Source: Holophagae bacterium
GTDB lineage: Bacteria; Acidobacteriota; Holophagae; Acanthopleuribacterales; Acanthopleuribacteraceae
Length of the DNA: 64,000 bases
NCBI GenBank assembly: GCA_030429565.1
Contig: JAUIFE010000011.1
Span: 216,291 to 280,290, forward strand
Direction of reading: 5' to 3'
The notes beneath the pieces are model-generated. The model made no database searches and was not told the DNA's origin. It was given only the letters and a program-made list of their open reading frames with translations. A program made the translations under genes and the position numbers. Shown piece after piece: positions 1 to 9,973 of the stretch. Position 1 is the first letter of the stretch. The number at the start of each line of letters is the position of its first letter.

Positions 1-1308
1 CCCAACTTCGGCTATGCCGCTCAGGTTGCCTTGGGAGGCAATGCGGCGCGGCGGCGTCAGGGTTTGCCGCCCAAAGAAGCATGGCCGGAACGGGCCACCG
101 AATCGGCGCGGCCCTGGTTTGCCATGGAACTGATTGCTTCGGTTCCCGACGATCAACGCGTGCTTTCGCTGGGCCGCTTGGCGCGCGAGTGGGAAGCCGA
201 CGGTCGGCGTTACAGCCACTTTGTACAAGATCAAATCAGCGACCATTGGTTTGCTTTGGCAGCCGGTCACTATGCCCATCAAGCAAGCGAGGTCGACGGC
301 GTGGCCGTGTCGGTTTGGTACCACCCCGACCACGAGGCCAATGTGGCGACCATGGCCGCCGCCACACGCGATGCTTTGACATACTACCGCGAGCGCTGGG
401 GTGATTATCCGTACGACCAGTTGCGCATTGTCGAGATTCCCGGTTTCTCCAGGCGTTTCGGCGCCACATCCTACGCCACCACCATTTTTGCGGTGGAGTC
501 GCGCTTGTTCGTTCTGGACCAACGCGATCCCGAACAATTCGACATGGTGTACCGCACGATTAGCCACGAGGTCGGCCACCAATGGTGGGGGGGGTTGTTG
601 GATCCGGCGCCGGCGGCGGGCGCGCGGCTGTTGACTGAAGGTTTGTGCGAGTATGCCGAAGCGGCGGTATTTGCACAAAAATACCCCTGGTCGCAACAAC
701 AGCGTTTGCTCGACGAAAGTACGGCGCGTTATTTCTACATGCGTGGCTACGATGCGAAAGCTGAGCCGTCGCTGGCACGCATGGGCGCTCAAATCCATTT
801 GGCGTATTTCAAGGGCGCGCATGCCATGCACCTGTTGGCCGAATTACTTGGTCGCGACCAAGTCGATCAACGGCTGGCCGCTTTCTTCGCTCAGTATCGG
901 TTTCCGGCACAACCCCATGCCGACGATCTATTGGCGGTGTTGCTCGACGGTCTTGAGGATCCGGTGCGGCGTCGTTTGGAAGAAGTCTTCAGTGAGGTGG
1001 TGACCTACGACTTGCAGTTGCCGCGGGCTGAGCGCGAAGCGGGCACGTCACAGGTGCGCGTCTCTTTGCAAACGGTTGTGTCACGCGCCGGTGAAGTCGA
1101 CCCGCTCACGCCGCTGACCCTCGAGTGGCGGGCGCTGGATGCCGACGGCAAACCGTTGGGGGCCGTGCAACAAGCGGTGGTAAAGCCCGGCTGGGAAGAG
1201 GTGTTGTGGACCGTGCCGCGCGCGGCCGTCGCTTTGGAAATTGATCCTCGGCGGCTGTACCTGGAGCCGGATCGCAGCGATAATCGACGCCTGATTGTCG
1301 TGCCTTAA
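1..1308 (+). CDS. M1-family (gluzincin) metallopeptidase, C-terminal part
   Basis: The reading frame is open from base 1, so the gene is cut by the left edge and only its last 435 residues are visible. It carries a zinc-protease motif HEVGHQWWGG (H189, E190 and H193 in window numbering), followed about 20 residues later by TEGLCEY, whose glutamate E213 would be the third zinc ligand. This is the M1 aminopeptidase pattern. The first visible residues (NFGYAAQ, then RRRQGLPPKEAWPE) resemble the linker seen in proteins that fuse ABC-2-type permease membrane segments to an M1 domain, so the full protein may be much longer and membrane anchored. That part is inference. The C-terminal 100 residues are a beta-rich tail. 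A free-standing aminopeptidase N-like protein is the alternative. Confidence 0.85.
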   Translation, partial: PNFGYAAQVALGGNAARRRQGLPPKEAWPERATESARPWFAMELIASVPDDQRVLSLGRLAREWEADGRRYSHFVQDQISDHWFALAAGHYAHQASEVDGVAVSVWYHPDHEANVATMAAATRDALTYYRERWGDYPYDQLRIVEIPGFSRRFGATSYATTIFAVESRLFVLDQRDPEQFDMVYRTISHEVGHQWWGGLLDPAPAAGARLLTEGLCEYAEAAVFAQKYPWSQQQRLLDESTARYFYMRGYDAKAEPSLARMGAQIHLAYFKGAHAMHLLAELLGRDQVDQRLAAFFAQYRFPAQPHADDLLAVLLDGLEDPVRRRLEEVFSEVVTYDLQLPRAEREAGTSQVRVSLQTVVSRAGEVDPLTPLTLEWRALDADGKPLGAVQQAVVKPGWEEVLWTVPRAAVALEIDPRRLYLEPDRSDNRRLIVVP

Positions 1309-1325
1309 AGCCGAAGCGCAAACGA

Positions 1326-1366
1326 TAAAAAACCGCGCGTGCCCCGGGGTAAAGGGCGCGCGCGGT
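1326..1366 (-). terminator. Rho-independent terminator of the small secreted protein gene
   Basis: Read on the minus strand, ACCGCGCG and CGCGCGGT arms with an inner GCCC/GGGC extension form a strong hairpin, followed directly by a run of six T. It lies just after the stop of the minus-strand gene ending at 1433. On the plus strand no T-tract follows, so it serves the minus-strand gene. Confidence 0.7.
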
Positions 1367-1432
1367 GCGCAGCAATAGGGCGTCACTGTGGCGGTTGAAC
1401 CCGGCCTAACCGGCCGGGTGTCGCAGCTTGGA

Positions 1433-1675
1433 TTAGCGTTTGATTTTCACGACGGGACGGAGAACCACTTTCGGATTCGGTTTGATAACGACAGCGCGAC
1501 TGCGACGTACGGTTACCGTCTTGGCGGCGGGTTTGACGACGACGTTGCGACGCACGGTCACCGTTTTGTGGGTGGGCTGGACGACGACTTTTTTGCTTTT
1601 GACCACGACACGGGTGCCGGCGCTCAAAGGTGCGGCAAGAGCGAGCATTAACGCGAACACAAACAACTTTTTCAT
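1433..1675 (-). CDS. Small secreted basic repeat protein
   Basis: Eighty residues with a clear signal peptide (MKKLFVFALMLALAAPLSAG). The mature part is almost only Val, Lys, Arg, Thr and Pro. The segment KTVTVRR occurs twice, and VVVKP/VVIKP-like units recur, giving a strongly basic beta-prone repeat. The start is supported by a GGGAGG ribosome binding site seven bases upstream. I recognise no family. Possible roles are binding of nucleic acid, acidic polysaccharide or LPS outside the inner membrane, but nothing in the sequence decides this. It stands alone with its own terminator. Confidence 0.75.
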   Translation of the reverse strand: MKKLFVFALMLALAAPLSAGTRVVVKSKKVVVQPTHKTVTVRRNVVVKPAAKTVTVRRSRAVVIKPNPKVVLRPVVKIKR

Positions 1676-2237
1676 GGAAAACCTCCCGGATTCGTTCTGT
1701 GGGGGGAGACCGGGCAGGGCGGCGTTTGGGTTAAGCGCCGATGACGAATCGTGCGTTTACTCACAGAGCTGGGCGAGAAAGGGAACAGGGTTCATGGTGG
1801 GACCCGCGTAAAAAAGTGGGCGATGTTGCGATAAAAGTTTAATGGCTTGACAAAGCGGGCGTCCTGATCCAGATTGAAAGCATCGCCTTTTCCCATCATT
1901 CCGTTTCGTGCGGATGCCCTTGTATGTCCTTGGCCTGTTACAGAATCGAGCGTTGACGCTGGCTGACATTGGTCAGGGCGCGTTGTGTACAGGTTGCTCG
2001 GCCCTACCGTTCGGGTGATCCTGCCGGGTTCACCTTTCTGTGTCGGCGACTGTGTTACTTGTCTTCGTCGCCAGAGGCGAGGGCCGCTTTGTGTCTGTAA
2101 TCAGGTTTAAATATTGGGTTTGATGAATATCGGCGATGTTTAAGCCTCGCAAGGGGCGACATTTTTATTTTTGTTTCCAATTGAAACAAATAGGCGCCCT
2201 TGGTTTGCATTGGGCCAGGTGCCTTGAGGAGAGAACC
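1676..2237. other. Intergenic region between divergent genes
   Basis: This should hold the promoters of the small basic protein (minus) and the chitinase (plus). The part near 2090-2200 is AT-rich. I see no convincing coding frame, riboswitch or repeat in it. Confidence 0.5.
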
Positions 2238-4031
2238 ATGCTGTTTCACAAGAAACTGGGTGTTTTCACCCGTACTTTGATGATGGTGACCTTTGCCCTT
2301 ACCGCGCTTCAGCTACGCGCCGCCGATCCTTGTGCCGCCAAGCCTTATGTCGAAGGGGCGGCTGTTGCCACTGGTGAGCTGGTGCGCAACGGTGACGCTG
2401 CTTATCAGTGTGACGTCGGCGGTTGGTGTTCCATGGCGGGCGCGGGCTGGGCCTACGAGCCCGGGGTCGGCATGTACTGGGAGTTGGCCTGGCATCGCGT
2501 GTCCACTTGCGGCAGTGACAACCGCCCACCCGCGGTGGCGCTGACCGCGCCCGCCGACGGCGAGGTTTTTGACGTGGGCACCGCCGTCGATTTCCGCGTT
2601 GCCGCGACCGACAGCGATGGCGACGTGGTCCAAGTGGATTACTACCTCGACGGTATGCGTGCGGCGTCCTTGTCGCAAGGACCCTTTAGCTATCGCTACG
2701 ACGGCTTAAGCGTGGGACCCCACCGTTTGCACGCGGTTGCCTTCGACAATGAGGGGGCCGAAACAGAATCGGAAGGCATTGTCTTCGAAGTGCGCGACGG
2801 CACTGGTGAACTGAGTGTGCGCCTGACGCAACCGGCGCCCAGTGCCCGTTTTCTGTTGGGCTCGCGGGTCGTGTTGGCCGCCGAGGTGCGGGCCGGTGAT
2901 CAACCGATCAGCCAGGTTGATTTCATGGTGGACGAACGGGTTGTCGCAAGCGACACGGTTGCCCCTTACGAGGCGACCTGGACGGCGACCGGTTTAGGGA
3001 ACCATCAACTGAGCGCGCGTGTGAGCGACGCTGGTGGTGCGACGGCGCTGTCAGCGGCGGTATCGATTGAGGTGGTCGAGGATCGCCCGGGCGATGAGAC
3101 TGGTCGTGTGGTGGTGGGTTATTGGGAAACCTGGGACGCCGTCATCCACAGCGCGGGTCACATTCCTCTCAACGACATTCACGACGGTTACAACGTACTC
3201 AACGTGGCCTTCCCGGTTCTTTTGCCGGACGGCACGGCGGTGCTTGAAGACGACATGGCGCCTGGCGAAGATCCGCCCAGCCCGGCCGAAATTGCTCAGG
3301 CCCAAGCCGAGGGGCGCAAGGTGTTGTTGTCGATTGGTGGCGCGGCCGCCGGCATAAATCTCAACTCGACGGCGGTGGTGCAGCGTTTCATTGAAACGAT
3401 TATTCCCATTTTGGAGCGCGACGGTTACGACGGCATCGATATCGACATCGAGTCCGGTTTGGTGGCCGGTCCTTCGTTCCAAGAGCTGTCGCCGTCACAG
3501 TCGGGTCTACTGACAATTATTTTGGCCGTCACCGACCACTTCGGCCCGGACTTCATGCTGACAATGGCGCCGGAAACAGCCTATGTGACCGGCGGTGCGG
3601 TAGCCTACGGCGGTCCGTGGGGTGCTTATCTGCCGATTATCGATCGCGTTCGGGATCGGCTCGATTGGATTCAAATGCAGTACTACAACGGCAGTATGTA
3701 CGGTCGTGACGGGCGTTCGTATCCGGCCGGCACGGTCGAAGGCATGGTGCAGCAAACGATTGCCATGGTCGAGGGTTTCCAAGTGGCGGGCGGTACGACC
3801 TTCGCCGGCTTGAATCCCAAGCAAGTGGTGGTTGGTTTGCCGGCGATCACGGGTGCGGGCAACGGTTATATGCGCCCTGGCGACGTGCAAACGGCCTTTG
3901 AGCAACTTGACGCGTTATACCCGAATTTACGCGGGTTGATGACCTGGTCGGCCAATTGGGATGCTTCCAACGGTTACGAGTACGTGGGTAATCATCGTCC
4001 GTATTTGGACGGTTTGGGTCCCATCGAGTAA
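2238..4031 (+). CDS. Secreted GH18 chitinase with Ig-like domains
   Basis: The chosen ATG has a GAGGAGAG ribosome binding site six bases upstream and begins a signal peptide (LMMVTFALTALQLRAA); the frame stays open further upstream, but without a ribosome binding site. The protein is 597 residues. Residues about 30-95 are a Cys/Trp-rich segment similar to small chitin-binding modules. Two Ig-like/Big domains follow (about 97-200 and 200-290). The rest is a GH18 TIM barrel with the motif DGIDIDIES, where E405 is the catalytic acid and D398, D401 and D403 are the conserved aspartates. The expected reaction is hydrolysis of beta-1,4-GlcNAc linkages in chitin by substrate-assisted catalysis, outside the cell. 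It is a single-gene unit with a strong terminator downstream. Confidence 0.92.
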   Translation: MLFHKKLGVFTRTLMMVTFALTALQLRAADPCAAKPYVEGAAVATGELVRNGDAAYQCDVGGWCSMAGAGWAYEPGVGMYWELAWHRVSTCGSDNRPPAVALTAPADGEVFDVGTAVDFRVAATDSDGDVVQVDYYLDGMRAASLSQGPFSYRYDGLSVGPHRLHAVAFDNEGAETESEGIVFEVRDGTGELSVRLTQPAPSARFLLGSRVVLAAEVRAGDQPISQVDFMVDERVVASDTVAPYEATWTATGLGNHQLSARVSDAGGATALSAAVSIEVVEDRPGDETGRVVVGYWETWDAVIHSAGHIPLNDIHDGYNVLNVAFPVLLPDGTAVLEDDMAPGEDPPSPAEIAQAQAEGRKVLLSIGGAAAGINLNSTAVVQRFIETIIPILERDGYDGIDIDIESGLVAGPSFQELSPSQSGLLTIILAVTDHFGPDFMLTMAPETAYVTGGAVAYGGPWGAYLPIIDRVRDRLDWIQMQYYNGSMYGRDGRSYPAGTVEGMVQQTIAMVEGFQVAGGTTFAGLNPKQVVVGLPAITGAGNGYMRPGDVQTAFEQLDALYPNLRGLMTWSANWDASNGYEYVGNHRPYLDGLGPIE

Positions 4032-4050
4032 CCGAGAATCGTTAAAGCGA

Positions 4051-4088
4051 ACCCACCGGCCGCGAAAACGCGGACGGTGGGTTTTTCG
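4051..4088 (+). terminator. Rho-independent terminator of the chitinase gene
   Basis: ACCCACCG and CGGTGGGT arms with an inner CGCG/CGCG pairing and an AAAA loop are followed by TTTTTC, 20 bases after the chitinase stop. Confidence 0.85.
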
Positions 4089-4430
4089 TGTTTTATTTCT
4101 TTTGCTAACTCTTGGTATATCAGTGGTTCGGTTTCTTTTCGTGTTGTCTTTAAAGGGATTCAGTTGCCCAGATATAGAAGAGAATGATAAGTTTTAGCAG
4201 CGGCGGCGTTGTGCCAATCCGCTTTATTGCTTGCAAGCAAGCGAGCCCCACACGGCAAGTCATCCGAATATCTTATTGGGCTCATCCTTCCGGTACAAAG
4301 ACCTTCCTTTTCGATTTTATTCGCGGTCCATTTTGTCCGCTTTTCACCATGGAAGTATTTTTCTCAATCGATGTCGCTTAACGAGTTTTCGGTTGTGAAT
4401 ATTTTTACGCCTCGCCCGGAGCCTCCTTAC
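4089..4430 (+). other. AT-rich leader of the hybrid sensor kinase gene
   Basis: About 340 bases, lower in GC than the surroundings. The kinase frame stays open upstream to 4209, but composition and the signal peptide favour a start at 4431. I see no other gene here; it presumably holds the kinase promoter. Confidence 0.4.
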
Positions 4431-7400
4431 ATGAACTGTCTCTATCGCTTCTCCCTGCTTTTGCTCGGTCTATGGCTGAGCTGTGTCTCTTCGTTTGCCA
4501 CCCCGCCCGATACCTTGCGTTTCCGCAATTACGGGCTCGATTCCGGCATTGCCGGCAGCATGGTTTATGACATTTTCTGCGACCAGAAGGGCTTCATTTG
4601 GATTGGCTCCGAAGATGGGCTAACCCTTTTCGACGGCAGTCATATGACGGTGTTTCGCGGTGATCCCGATAATCCCGAAGCGCTTTTTAGCAGTTGGATT
4701 CGCGATATTACCCAGGACAAACATGGTGACTTGTGGATCGCGACCCGTGGCGGCGGTTTGGCCAAAATGGACTACCAAACGCAGCGCTTTTGCAACTATC
4801 GGCACGATGCTGCGCGAAGCGAGAGCCTTGCCCACGACGATTTATACAAACTGGCGATGAGTCACGATGGACGGGTTTGGGTGGCTTCGTTTCGCGGCGG
4901 ATTGGATCGGATGGACCCTGAGACGGAGCGCTTCGAACACATCGATCTGGCCGGGTTATTTCCCGGTTTGCAGAACCCGGTCAGCGTCGTCTCGGTGTTT
5001 GAAGACAGCCGCGGTTATCTCTATATCGGCTCATATCGGGACGGGCTGTTGCGGTGGCATCCCGACACTCAAGAAACGTATCGCTTTCCCCAGGTCGACC
5101 AAGAAAATGGGGCCGGTATTGCCAAGCCAATTCTGGCATTATACGAAGACCGTCAGGGCATGATTTGGGTGGGCAGCAACGGCGAAGGTTTGTTCCTTGT
5201 CGACCCAGACACGACGTATGTGACGCCGATGTCGGGTGAACATGGGCTCTTGCCGGCCGGCAAGCCTTACGAGGTTCAACAGGATCGGGAAGGCGACTAT
5301 TGGATTGCCGATTACGCCAATGGGTTGTTTTTTCTTGACCTAGAAAACGGGGAGCGCAAGCACTACCAACACATCGAAGGAAAGCCGTTTTCTCTGGATT
5401 ATCATGATTTTTTGGCGCTGGCCCTCGATCAGGACGGCGGCGTGTGGACAGGTTCGATGGGGGGTGGTGTTCATTACGTCGACCCGGATCAAGCCGCTAT
5501 TGAAAATTATTATGTCAGTGGTGAAGAACAGTCGGATGTTATCGCCAACGCCGCCGCCGTCGATGAATCAGGACGGCTCTGGATCGGTGGTATGGGAACG
5601 GGAATTTATGTGACGGGTCTTGACACGATTCAGTTCCGACCGTACGACGAAGAAGAAGGTTTACCGCCGCTGGTTTCTCCAGTTGTCAAAACGCTTGCCG
5701 CCCTGCCGGGCAACAAACTCGCAGTTGGTTATTATGGCCAAGGTTTGCAAATTATCGATTTAGCGACCGGCTCGTCGCAACACATGCCGGGTGACCCTGG
5801 TAACCCAGACACGCTCCCTATGACGCGCATTGGGGCACTCGTTGCCGATGGATCCAACGGCCTTTGGGTTGGCGGCTACCCGGGTGGTTTGCATTACCTG
5901 CATTTGGATAGCGGCAAAGTGACACACTATGTGGACGGTGAGATTGCTGAGAAATTAATCCGAACAAATATCACCCGTATGCGACGTGGCCCAGACGGCT
6001 CGCTGTGGATGGGCAGTGTCGGCGCCGGCTTCTTTCGTTTCAATCCGAGCGATGGCACCTGGGGCCGCTGGGATCGAAAAAGTGTCGGCGCGGAAATTAT
6101 GCCGGGTAATGATGTGCTCGATGTGTATCCCGACTCAGACGGCAATGTGTGGGTTGTGGGTAAAGCCCTTCATCTTACGCGCTTGCATGTCGCGTCTGGG
6201 ATGTTTCGCGTTTGGGGTTACGATGACGGCTTTCTCAATGACACCTACACAAATTTGTTCCAGGGACACGATGGTTTGTTGTGGTTGACCGGCATTAATA
6301 GCTTGGCCGTGTTCAATCCACAATCTCATGACGTGAAGAGTTACCATAAAAATGACTGCTTTGAATGGGCGGCTGTGACCGAACAGGGCGGATTGGTCAC
6401 GCCCGATGGTTTCATTACCATCGTTGCCAATAACGATGTGATGCGTTTTCAATCTTTTGACCGCGTGGACAAGCCGGTTCAACCCAAGGCCTACATACAC
6501 GACATTCGTTTGGGCGGGCGTTCTTTGTCGCGGAGTAAGAAAAAAAAGGGGCCTCAGCCCATTTCCCTGCAGGCGCCGATTGATCGCGTTCCGGCCTCGG
6601 TTACCGATCTGACCTTAACCCATGAACAACGCATGGTCGTTTTTCAATTCAGTGCGCCCCATTATCAGAACCCAGACAGGTTGCATTATCGTTATCGGTT
6701 GGTTGGTTTTGACGATCAGTGGTTTGATACCGATCCCGGCAATCCCCAGGCGGTTTTTACCCAACTCGATGCCGGCGATTATCGTTTAGAAATTCAGGCG
6801 ACAAGTCAGCCAGGTGTATGGGGCGAGCAAACCCAATCGCTGGCGTTAACGGTATTGCCGCCGCTCTGGCTGACCTGGTGGGCGAAAACAGGTTACGTGC
6901 TGATTGTGCTGGCTTTGGTGGCCATTTACCTACACCAGCAGCAAACGAAGCTGGAAGGGCAGCGGCGCCTCGCGCAGCAGGAAAAAGAGATTGCCCGTCA
7001 AGCTAATCTCAACGCCGAGAAAGACCGCGCCTTGGCTTCAGAAGCGCAAAAAGTCGCGGCCCGCTTGGGTCAGCTCGACAAGCTGAAGGACGAATTCCTC
7101 GCCAACACCTCGCACGAATTGCGCACACCGCTGCAAGGGATTATCGGGATGGCCGAAGCGCTGGCAAGTGGTGGCGCCGGACCGGCCAATCCACGGCTTG
7201 CCGTTTCGCTCAACATCCTGATTGGCGAAGGGCGCCGTTTGGCGCACTTGGTCAACGACCTGCTCGACTTTTCGCAGTTGCGTCATGAAAAGCTGGTGTT
7301 GGACATCAAAGCCGTTGATCTGCGCGCCGCCGCCGATTTGGTGGTTTCGCTGACGCTGCCGCGTCTGCGTTCCGAAGAGGTGGTCTTGCGCAACCAAATC

Positions 7401-9671
7401 CCGGCCGATCTGCCGCCCGCCGCCGCCGACGAAAACCGCCTGCAACAAATCATTCACAATCTGGTTGGCAACGCGGTGAAGTTCACTGAACAGGGTACCA
7501 TCGTCATCGACGCCGTTGTCGTCGACGGTTTTATTGCCGTTTCCGTGCGCGATACCGGTATCGGGATTGCTCAAGACAAGCTGAGCACGATTTTTAATCA
7601 CTTCGAACAAGCCGACGGTTCGGCCGCGCGGTCCCACGGTGGTACCGGCCTCGGCCTCAGCATTTCCAAAGCCTTGGTCGGCCAACACGGCGGCACTCTC
7701 AACGTACAGTCCGAACTTGGCCAGGGTTCCGTGTTTACCTTTACTTTGCCGCTCGCCGACGCCGATCAGCAATGTCGCCACGTTCCGTCGCTGACGCCGC
7801 CGTCGGAAACGCTGCCGACGTACTTAATGGACACCGATGTAGTGCTGGAGGTTCCCGAGGACAGTCTGCACGTCTTGGTGGTTGACGATGAGCCGATTAA
7901 CCGCCACGTGTTGCGCCATCACCTCGAGAGTCAGGGTTACCGCGTTAGCACCGTTAGCGACGGTTACCAAGCGCTGGCCGCCATGAAAGACAACGTTGAT
8001 ATGATGTTGCTTGATGTGATGATGCCGGGTTTGACCGGATACGAAGTCGCGCAACTGGTGCGTGAGGAACACAAGTTACAGGATTTTCCGATCATTTTTC
8101 TGACCGCCAAAACCGGGCTGGCCGATCTGATGGCGGCTTTCCAATACGGCGGCAACGATTTCCTCAGTAAACCGGTCGCCAAAGAAGAATTGCTGACCCG
8201 CATGCGTACTCAGCACCAATTGCTCGACCTGCACCGCAACCTCGAAGACAAGGTCAAACGGCGCACGAACCAGTTGGCCGAACGGACACGTGAAGTGGAA
8301 AACCAGCACCAAGAGTTGCAGTACCTGTACCGCATTGTTCGAACGCTGAACGGCTTGGCGCGCCTCGATGAGATCTTCGAAGCGCTGTTGCACCACGGTG
8401 TGCAGTTGTTCGATTCGGCCGACCGCGCCGCTTTGATTGTGCGCGACGGTCGCAGCTTCCGCTTTGCCGCCTTGGTGGGTCACGACCCACAAGAAGCGGA
8501 AGCCTTGGCGGCGGTTCGCCTCGACTGGGAACAGTTGGTGCGTCGTTACCTACAGTCGGGCAGCGAAATGGGCGACGGTATCTTCCGACTCGACAATTCA
8601 GCAACGCTTGAACCTTTGCGCGGCTTGAGCCTGGCGCAATCGTCGCAATCACTTGTGGTATTGGCGTTGAAGGTCGAGGCCGGCATTGAGGGTTTCTTGG
8701 TGTTCTCCAACATCCAACAACGCGACGCCTTCAGTGACGTCGAGGTGCAGCGATTGGCGCGCTTCCGCGAGCATGCCACTGCCGCAATGACGCGGGCGCG
8801 CTTGGTGAATGCGATTGAAAAACAAAAAGAAGAGATTCTGCGCAACCAAGAAACCATTTTGCGCCAGGAGAAGTTGGCTTCGTTGGGAACCATGACCGCC
8901 GGTATTGCTCATGAGATCAACAACCCCAACAACTTCATTGCCGGCGGCAGTCAGAGTTTGGGCGATGAAATCAACGGTTTCCGCGACTTCTTGCGCGCCT
9001 TGTTGGGCGATGAACCGGATCCCGAAATCACCGAAGCCTTCGATCAGCGTTTCAACGGCTTTGAACAACAACTTTCACTCATTCGCCTTGGTTCGCAACG
9101 CATTGGCAAAATTGTGAGTGACCTGATGCGCTTGACGCAACTGGATGCGCGCGCCGCCGACGGCGTCAACCTCTACGATTGTGTCTTGCATGCGCGCCGG
9201 GCGGTCGCGCCGCTTTACCCCGAGGCGACGTTTGAGATCGATATCGAACCGGACCTGACGCTGCATGGCCGCGCCGAGGCCTTTGACCATGTGTTCCGCC
9301 ATCTGCTCAGCAACGCCGGGGCGGCGATCAAAAAGGCGGGCCACGGTGAAGGGCGCGTGGTGGTCAAAGCGGTGGCGCGCGATCGACGCATCTTGGCCAC
9401 CGTCGAAGACAACGGTTGCGGCATTGAGCCGGCGGTACGCGGCAAGCTATTTGACGCGTTTTACACGACCGGCGAAATCGGTGCGGCGACCGGCTTGGGT
9501 TTGTTCACCTCTCACCAAATCATTAAGGACTGCGGTGGGGAGATCAGTGTGACGTCACAGCTCGGTGTCGGTACCACCTTCAGCTTGGCGTTTCCCAACA
9601 GCGCCGGCGTCGAAAGCGATTTCTCGACAGTTGGTTTTGAAACGGTAACCTCGGGTGAATTCAAGGGTTAG
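4431..9671 (+). CDS. Giant hybrid two-component sensor with two kinase cores
   Basis: A 1746-residue membrane sensor starting with a signal peptide (residues 1-23), with GGAG about nine bases upstream of the ATG. Residues about 25-725 are periplasmic propeller repeats of the Reg_prop type (recurrent WIGS-, LWIA- and VWVG-like blades). A Y_Y_Y domain (726-800) and one TM helix (about 820-838) follow. The cytoplasmic part has a coiled coil, HisKA with NTSHELRTPLQ (H895), HATPase (GTGLGLSIS), and a receiver with D1195 in LLDVMMPG. After these come a GAF-like region (about 1300-1450) and a second HisKA with AGIAHEINNPNN (H1494) and HATPase (ATGLGLFTS). Such propeller sensors often detect polysaccharide breakdown products, and the chitinase gene is adjacent; that link is inference. 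No separate response regulator gene lies next to it. Confidence 0.92.
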   Translation: MNCLYRFSLLLLGLWLSCVSSFATPPDTLRFRNYGLDSGIAGSMVYDIFCDQKGFIWIGSEDGLTLFDGSHMTVFRGDPDNPEALFSSWIRDITQDKHGDLWIATRGGGLAKMDYQTQRFCNYRHDAARSESLAHDDLYKLAMSHDGRVWVASFRGGLDRMDPETERFEHIDLAGLFPGLQNPVSVVSVFEDSRGYLYIGSYRDGLLRWHPDTQETYRFPQVDQENGAGIAKPILALYEDRQGMIWVGSNGEGLFLVDPDTTYVTPMSGEHGLLPAGKPYEVQQDREGDYWIADYANGLFFLDLENGERKHYQHIEGKPFSLDYHDFLALALDQDGGVWTGSMGGGVHYVDPDQAAIENYYVSGEEQSDVIANAAAVDESGRLWIGGMGTGIYVTGLDTIQFRPYDEEEGLPPLVSPVVKTLAALPGNKLAVGYYGQGLQIIDLATGSSQHMPGDPGNPDTLPMTRIGALVADGSNGLWVGGYPGGLHYLHLDSGKVTHYVDGEIAEKLIRTNITRMRRGPDGSLWMGSVGAGFFRFNPSDGTWGRWDRKSVGAEIMPGNDVLDVYPDSDGNVWVVGKALHLTRLHVASGMFRVWGYDDGFLNDTYTNLFQGHDGLLWLTGINSLAVFNPQSHDVKSYHKNDCFEWAAVTEQGGLVTPDGFITIVANNDVMRFQSFDRVDKPVQPKAYIHDIRLGGRSLSRSKKKKGPQPISLQAPIDRVPASVTDLTLTHEQRMVVFQFSAPHYQNPDRLHYRYRLVGFDDQWFDTDPGNPQAVFTQLDAGDYRLEIQATSQPGVWGEQTQSLALTVLPPLWLTWWAKTGYVLIVLALVAIYLHQQQTKLEGQRRLAQQEKEIARQANLNAEKDRALASEAQKVAARLGQLDKLKDEFLANTSHELRTPLQGIIGMAEALASGGAGPANPRLAVSLNILIGEGRRLAHLVNDLLDFSQLRHEKLVLDIKAVDLRAAADLVVSLTLPRLRSEEVVLRNQIPADLPPAAADENRLQQIIHNLVGNAVKFTEQGTIVIDAVVVDGFIAVSVRDTGIGIAQDKLSTIFNHFEQADGSAARSHGGTGLGLSISKALVGQHGGTLNVQSELGQGSVFTFTLPLADADQQCRHVPSLTPPSETLPTYLMDTDVVLEVPEDSLHVLVVDDEPINRHVLRHHLESQGYRVSTVSDGYQALAAMKDNVDMMLLDVMMPGLTGYEVAQLVREEHKLQDFPIIFLTAKTGLADLMAAFQYGGNDFLSKPVAKEELLTRMRTQHQLLDLHRNLEDKVKRRTNQLAERTREVENQHQELQYLYRIVRTLNGLARLDEIFEALLHHGVQLFDSADRAALIVRDGRSFRFAALVGHDPQEAEALAAVRLDWEQLVRRYLQSGSEMGDGIFRLDNSATLEPLRGLSLAQSSQSLVVLALKVEAGIEGFLVFSNIQQRDAFSDVEVQRLARFREHATAAMTRARLVNAIEKQKEEILRNQETILRQEKLASLGTMTAGIAHEINNPNNFIAGGSQSLGDEINGFRDFLRALLGDEPDPEITEAFDQRFNGFEQQLSLIRLGSQRIGKIVSDLMRLTQLDARAADGVNLYDCVLHARRAVAPLYPEATFEIDIEPDLTLHGRAEAFDHVFRHLLSNAGAAIKKAGHGEGRVVVKAVARDRRILATVEDNGCGIEPAVRGKLFDAFYTTGEIGAATGLGLFTSHQIIKDCGGEISVTSQLGVGTTFSLAFPNSAGVESDFSTVGFETVTSGEFKG

Positions 9672-9973
9672 CGCGCGCCAAAAAAATAAATGAAAAAAGT
9701 GTCACCGGTTTTAGCAGCAAACAGCGCTTTAACTAACAGAGGCTCAGTTGATGTCAACCTGCCGTTCGCTTGTCGGCGGCAGGGTCTCGCAGGCTTCTTA
9801 TAGCGAGACTTTTAGACGCACCAGGGGAATGCCCGTACGGCCGAATCTCGACCCGGTGCAATGTGGCGCTGTGCCTCCAGATAAAACGCAACAACCATTT
9901 ACAAGTCATATCGGCCGCCGCGTTGCGGTGCGTGACGATCTGTGTTCGCAGGTGCGATGATTGGAGGATGTCC
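9672..9973. other. Intergenic region, nothing recognised
   Basis: About 300 bases between the sensor kinase and a small membrane protein gene. No convincing gene or terminator is seen; weak open frames lack a ribosome binding site. Confidence 0.4.

Noticed and set aside
1976..2060. Possible riboswitch upstream of the chitinase
   Set aside because: I looked for the c-di-GMP (GEMM) core and other familiar motifs and found no convincing match.
4209..4430. Longer N-terminus of the hybrid kinase
   Set aside because: The frame is open, but the ATG at 4431 starts a typical signal peptide and the upstream part is AT-rich and not protein-like.
7038..7781. Minus-strand frame of 247 codons
   Set aside because: It lies fully antisense to the sensor kinase HisKA and HATPase region and has no independent support.
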